Assembly (NCBI GenBank): GCA_023265785.1
Contig: JAHFSL010000066.1
Coordinates: forward strand, 1 to 9,102
Direction: 5' to 3'
Length of the DNA: 9,102 nucleotides
From: Candidatus Coatesiibacteriota bacterium
Lineage (GTDB): Bacteria; Oederibacteriota; CAKKQC01
Both the position numbers and the translations under genes were made by a program. Position 1 is the first letter of the stretch. Each line of letters starts with the position of its first letter. Under the pieces are notes generated by a model, which saw only the letters and a program-made list of their open reading frames with translations, had not been told where the DNA came from and ran no database searches. Of the stretch, positions 6,571-9,102 are shown piece after piece.

Positions 6571-8471
6571 CGCGCGCCCGCCACCCGGGCCAGCACGAGC
6601 AGCGCCGCGACCCCGCCGATGACGGCGGCGGCATACACTTGCACCCGCCCGGTCTGGAGGTACCGGAGCGACCCGCCGATCCCCTGCGTGAGGTCCGCCA
6701 CCCGGTCCACCGCGCCATCCACGATGCGCCGGTCGAACCAAGCGATGGCGGCCGAGAACCGCATGACCACCCGGTCAATCAGCCAGTCGTAGGCCTCATC
6801 CACATAGTAGCGGTGCTTGAGCAGGCGGTGGAGGCCCGCGAACCGGGCGGCCAGGGCGTCCGGATCGGGCGACTTGCGCACATACATGCCCCAGGCCAGC
6901 GCGATCCCGGCCAGCGGCACCAGCTGGGTGGCGACGGCAAATCCGAGGTGGAAGTGGACTTCCTCGGGCTCGCCGACGAAAACGAACTTCGCGAAGTCCC
7001 ACACCCAGAACCCCGCGACGACCGAGAGGGCCGCCAGGATGACGAGCGGGGCGCGCATCACCCAGGGCACCTCGTGCGGATGGGCATGGGCGTCGCGTGA
7101 TTCGCCCAGGAACGCCACGAACACCGCCCGCCCCATGTAGAACGCGGTGCAGAAGGAAGCCAGCACCGCAAAGGTGAAGAGGACCGTTGAGCGGGCGGCC
7201 ACATGCGTCAGGATCTCATCCTTGCTGAAGAACCCGGCGAATGGGAAGATGCCGGCGAGCGCCAGCGAGCCGATGGCGAAGGTGGCGAAGGTCCACGGCA
7301 TGGACTTGCGCAGGCCCCCCATCTTCCACATGTCGTTGGAATGCACCGCATGGATCACCGCGCCGGCGCCCAGGAACAGGAGCGACTTGAAGAACGCGTG
7401 GGTGAAGAGGTGGAACATGCCGGCGGTCAGCCCGCCGCACCCCAACGCCAGCATCATGTAGCCCAATTGGCTGATCGTCGAATATGCCAGGACCCGCTTG
7501 ATGTCGTCCTGGACCAGCGCGATGCTGGCCGCGAAGAGGGCCGTGATGCCGCCGATCCAGGCCACGACGAGCAGGGCGTCCGGACCCGCGGCCGAGAACA
7601 GAAAATACAGCCGCGCCACCATGTACACTCCCGCGCACACCATCGTGGCCGCATGAATCAGGGCGGACACGGGCGTGGGGCCCTCCATCGCATCCGGCAG
7701 CCAGACATGCAGGGGCACCTGGGCGCTCTTGCCCACCGCGCCGCAGAAGAGCAGGAGGCCAATGCTGGTCAGCGTGGCGGGAGGGATGGCACCGGCGGCG
7801 ATGCGCGCCTGGATCTCCAGGAAATCGAAGGACCCGGAGGTATTGACCAGCCACACCACCCCGACCAGGAACCCGAGGTCGCCCAGCCGGGTCGTCACGA
7901 AGGCCTTCTTGGCGGCAAAGGCCGGGGCGTCCCGGTCGAACCAGAACCCGATGAGCAGGTACGAACACGCGCCCACCAGCTCCCAGCAGACGAACATCTG
8001 GAGCAGGTTGCGGGAGAGCACCAGCCCGAGCATCGAGGCGCAGAACAGCGAGAGGTAGGCGTAGTAGCGCGCCAGTCCCTTCTCCCCCGTCATGTATCCG
8101 AGCGAATACACCTGGACCATCAGGGCCACCGTCGTGACCACCACCAGCATGACGGCCGAGAGGGGGTCCAGATGAAGCGTGATGAACGTCCGCAGGGTTC
8201 CCGTCACGAACCAGGCCACCTCGCTCGACTGCGGGGCGCCGGGACCCGCGGCCAACTGGGCGGTAAACGCCCAGAGGGCGCAGACAAAAGAGGTCCCCAT
8301 GGCCGTGAGCGCGATGAACGCGGACAGCCGCCGGAACGGGCGGGTCACGATGCCGATCAGCGCGAATGCCAGCAGGGGTGCCCCGGGGACCAGCCAGAGG
8401 TAGCCGGGCGCCTCGACCGGAGAAGCGGCCGCGGCGGCCGCCGCGGCGGGGGCGAGCGCGGCGGCTACCAT
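6567..8471 (-). CDS. nuoL: NADH-quinone oxidoreductase subunit L
   Basis: NuoL is the distal antiporter-like subunit of complex I and carries the long lateral helix along the membrane arm. The product is 634 residues, normal for the family. Functional residues are present: E164 in FVCWELVGACSYLLIGF (TM5), K248 and H254 in GKSAQVPLHVWLPDAMEGPT (TM7), H273 in ALIHAATMVCAGVY (TM8), K362 in HAFFKSLLFLGAG, and K416/D417 in GFFSKDEIL (TM12). RYYVDEAYDWLIDRVV at 554-569 starts the lateral helix region, and the final anchoring helix is at about 610-628. The N-terminus is odd: about 22 residues, mostly alanine, precede the usual first helix (YLWLVPGAPLLAF). The ATG at 8471 overlaps nuoK by seven bases and has no Shine-Dalgarno sequence, so translational coupling to nuoK is likely. 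The stop overlaps nuoM by four bases. Confidence 0.98.
   Translation of the reverse strand: MVAAALAPAAAAAAAASPVEAPGYLWLVPGAPLLAFALIGIVTRPFRRLSAFIALTAMGTSFVCALWAFTAQLAAGPGAPQSSEVAWFVTGTLRTFITLHLDPLSAVMLVVVTTVALMVQVYSLGYMTGEKGLARYYAYLSLFCASMLGLVLSRNLLQMFVCWELVGACSYLLIGFWFDRDAPAFAAKKAFVTTRLGDLGFLVGVVWLVNTSGSFDFLEIQARIAAGAIPPATLTSIGLLLFCGAVGKSAQVPLHVWLPDAMEGPTPVSALIHAATMVCAGVYMVARLYFLFSAAGPDALLVVAWIGGITALFAASIALVQDDIKRVLAYSTISQLGYMMLALGCGGLTAGMFHLFTHAFFKSLLFLGAGAVIHAVHSNDMWKMGGLRKSMPWTFATFAIGSLALAGIFPFAGFFSKDEILTHVAARSTVLFTFAVLASFCTAFYMGRAVFVAFLGESRDAHAHPHEVPWVMRAPLVILAALSVVAGFWVWDFAKFVFVGEPEEVHFHLGFAVATQLVPLAGIALAWGMYVRKSPDPDALAARFAGLHRLLKHRYYVDEAYDWLIDRVVMRFSAAIAWFDRRIVDGAVDRVADLTQGIGGSLRYLQTGRVQVYAAAVIGGVAALLVLARVAGAR
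8428..8447. repeat. Perfect 20-bp GC palindrome at the 5' end of nuoL
   Basis: The 20 bases from 8428 to 8447 equal their own reverse complement and are all G or C. They lie within the alanine codons near residues 9-15 of NuoL. The palindrome overlaps a GCGGCCGC octamer at 8425-8432. It could fold into a hairpin in the mRNA about 25 bases after the nuoL start codon. The simplest origin is the run of GCC and GCG alanine codons; a regulatory role is not shown. Confidence 0.6.
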
Positions 8472-8776
8472 TTGAGGAGGTTGTACCGGTCCAGCGAAGA
8501 GGTCTTGAGGCTCCGGTGCAGGGACAGGACCAGCGCCAGCCCGACAATGGCCTCCGCGGCGGCCACAGTGATGATGAAGATGGCGAACGCGGGGCCGGCC
8601 ACCGACTGCGGCGTCCCCTGCAGGCGGGCCACGCTGACGAAGTTGAGCGCCGCCGCATTCAGCATGATCTCGATGGCGATCAGCACGGCGATGGCGTGGC
8701 GGCGGACCAGCACGCCGTAGATCCCGATTCCCAGCAGGAGGGCGGCCACGATGGTGTAAGCGCGCACGCCGGGCAT
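8465..8776 (-). CDS. nuoK: NADH-quinone oxidoreductase subunit K
   Basis: NuoK is the small three-helix membrane subunit that links the quinone site to the antiporter-like subunits, homologous to MrpC and mitochondrial ND4L. The product is 103 residues, the family's usual size. Both conserved membrane glutamates needed for proton transfer are present: E36 in AIEIMLNAAALNF (TM2) and E75 in VAAAEAIVGLALVL (TM3). The loop between them is three residues longer than in E. coli (E36/E72). The cytoplasmic VLVRRHAI turn after TM1 is typical. The ATG at 8776 shares one base with the nuoJ stop (TGATG). It is preceded by a strong GGGAGGAGG. The 3' end overlaps the nuoL start by seven bases. Confidence 0.98.
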   Translation of the reverse strand: MPGVRAYTIVAALLLGIGIYGVLVRRHAIAVLIAIEIMLNAAALNFVSVARLQGTPQSVAGPAFAIFIITVAAAEAIVGLALVLSLHRSLKTSSLDRYNLLKW

Positions 8777-9102
8777 CAGGCCTCCTCCCGGGCGATCAGC
8801 AGGGCGCCGATCACGGCCACCAGGAGGAGGACCGACACGGCCTCGAAGGGGACCAGGTACTGGCCGAGGAAGCTGGCCCCCAGGTCGCGCGCGGTCACCG
8901 CCGCCGGAGGCGAGTCACCGGGCGCCGCCTTCAGCACGGCGACGATGATGCCGCCCGCCAGTCCAACGGAGAGCAGGGCGGCGGGACCCGCATGCCGGGA
9001 TTCACCGTGACATCCTGCCGCGACCCCTCGCGCTCGGTCAGCATGATGGCGAACACGATCAGGACCGAAACGCCGCCCACGTAGACCAGGACCTGCACGA
9101 TG
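8776..9102 (-). CDS. nuoJ: NADH-quinone oxidoreductase subunit J, 5'-truncated by the window and apparently frameshifted
   Basis: NuoJ is a membrane subunit of complex I homologous to mitochondrial ND6; its third helix controls the link between quinone chemistry and proton pumping. The sequence has two parts in different frames. From 9101 the first frame reads IVQVLVYVGGVSVLIVFAIM and continues LTEREGSRQDVTVNP. This is the conserved TM3 region, with the Tyr-Val-Gly of the pi-bulge. That frame then loses similarity and stops at TGA 8933-8931. The second frame, from about 9000 down to the TGA at 8778-8776, reads RHAGPAALLSVGLAGGIIVA and then, later, QYLVPFEAVSVLLLVAVIGA, followed by LLIAREEA. 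These are the typical last helices of NuoJ. Adding one base in the CCC run at 8999-8997 joins them as VNPRHAGPAALLSVG. The gene is either mis-sequenced here or truly broken; the start codon lies beyond 9102. Confidence 0.88.
   Translation of the reverse strand, partial: HRAGPGLRGRRFGPDRVRHHADRARGVAAGCHGESRHAGPAALLSVGLAGGIIVAVLKAAPGDSPPAAVTARDLGASFLGQYLVPFEAVSVLLLVAVIGALLIAREEA
8781..8789 (-). promoter_or_regulatory. Ribosome binding site of nuoK
   Basis: GGGAGGAGG on the minus strand lies 4 to 7 bases before the nuoK ATG, depending on which GGAGG pairs. It is embedded in the last codons of nuoJ (encoding REEA) and is the best Shine-Dalgarno match in the window. It confirms the nuoK start and would let ribosomes load on nuoK even if nuoJ translation stops early. 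Confidence 0.75.
8976..9002 (-). other. Probable frameshift site in nuoJ
   Basis: NuoJ-like sequence moves between reading frames within this interval, and one base appears to be missing. The most economical place is the run of three C on the minus strand (GGG at 8997-8999 on the plus strand), since four C would give ...VNPRHAGPAALL.... The first frame ends within 25 codons at 8931, and the second has no plausible start of its own. Homopolymer-associated single-base loss is a common sequencing or assembly error, which I consider likelier than a natural mutation in an otherwise intact operon. Confidence 0.8.

Noticed and set aside
8472..8480. Repeated AGGAGG-like motifs on the plus strand (for example here and in many CAGCAGGAGG copies) as ribosome binding sites or a dispersed repeat
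   Set aside because: On the minus strand they read CTCCTGCTG or CTCCTC, common leucine codons of the membrane proteins. They have no fixed spacing to plus-strand genes and are best explained by codon use.
1..9102. Mobile elements, CRISPR arrays, tRNA or rRNA genes, toxin-antitoxin or defence modules
   Set aside because: The window is filled almost completely by eight housekeeping or envelope genes. I saw no transposase, direct repeat-spacer pattern or structured RNA sequence.

Overview
This is a GC-rich window (by eye about two thirds G+C) in which every gene I can support lies on the minus strand. Reading in the direction of transcription (from 9102 down to 1), it holds the distal end of a respiratory complex I operon, nuoJ (5' end outside the window)-nuoK-nuoL-nuoM-nuoN. 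A polytopic membrane protein resembling GT-C glycosyltransferases follows, then dxr (MEP-pathway isoprenoid synthesis) and the first 57 codons of a site-2 protease of the RseP type. The genes overlap by 1, 7, 4 and 4 bases within nuoJ-N, and the later gaps are only 37, 11 and 4 bases. I see no terminator or convincing internal promoter, so the window looks like part of one long polycistronic unit.

Region by region: 9102-8776 is nuoJ, whose reading frame appears broken by one missing base near 8997-8999. 8776-8465 is nuoK, 8471-6567 nuoL, 6570-4921 nuoM and 4924-3482 nuoN. Together NuoJKLMN form most of the membrane arm of the proton-pumping NADH:quinone oxidoreductase, and nuoA-I presumably lie upstream beyond 9102. 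3444-1420 is the GT-C-like protein, 1408-176 is dxr, and 171-1 is the start of rseP.

Functionally the window joins two modules. NuoJKLMN couple quinone reduction to proton translocation. DXR feeds isopentenyl diphosphate synthesis, which supplies quinone tails and undecaprenyl phosphate. The GT-C protein probably uses a polyprenyl-phosphate sugar, and RseP acts in envelope-stress proteolysis. dxr next to rseP is a widespread bacterial arrangement.

The organism is a Gram-negative-type aerobic or facultative bacterium of high GC. A Verrucomicrobiota or other PVC/Acidobacteria-like lineage is my guess from the overall look of the proteins, but the sequence alone does not prove it. I found no mobile element, RNA gene, CRISPR array or defence system. 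The points worth a second look are the nuoJ frame break, the NuoM half-channel lacking its usual TM7 lysine, the GT-C gene placed between nuoN and dxr, and a perfect 20-bp GC palindrome at the start of nuoL.
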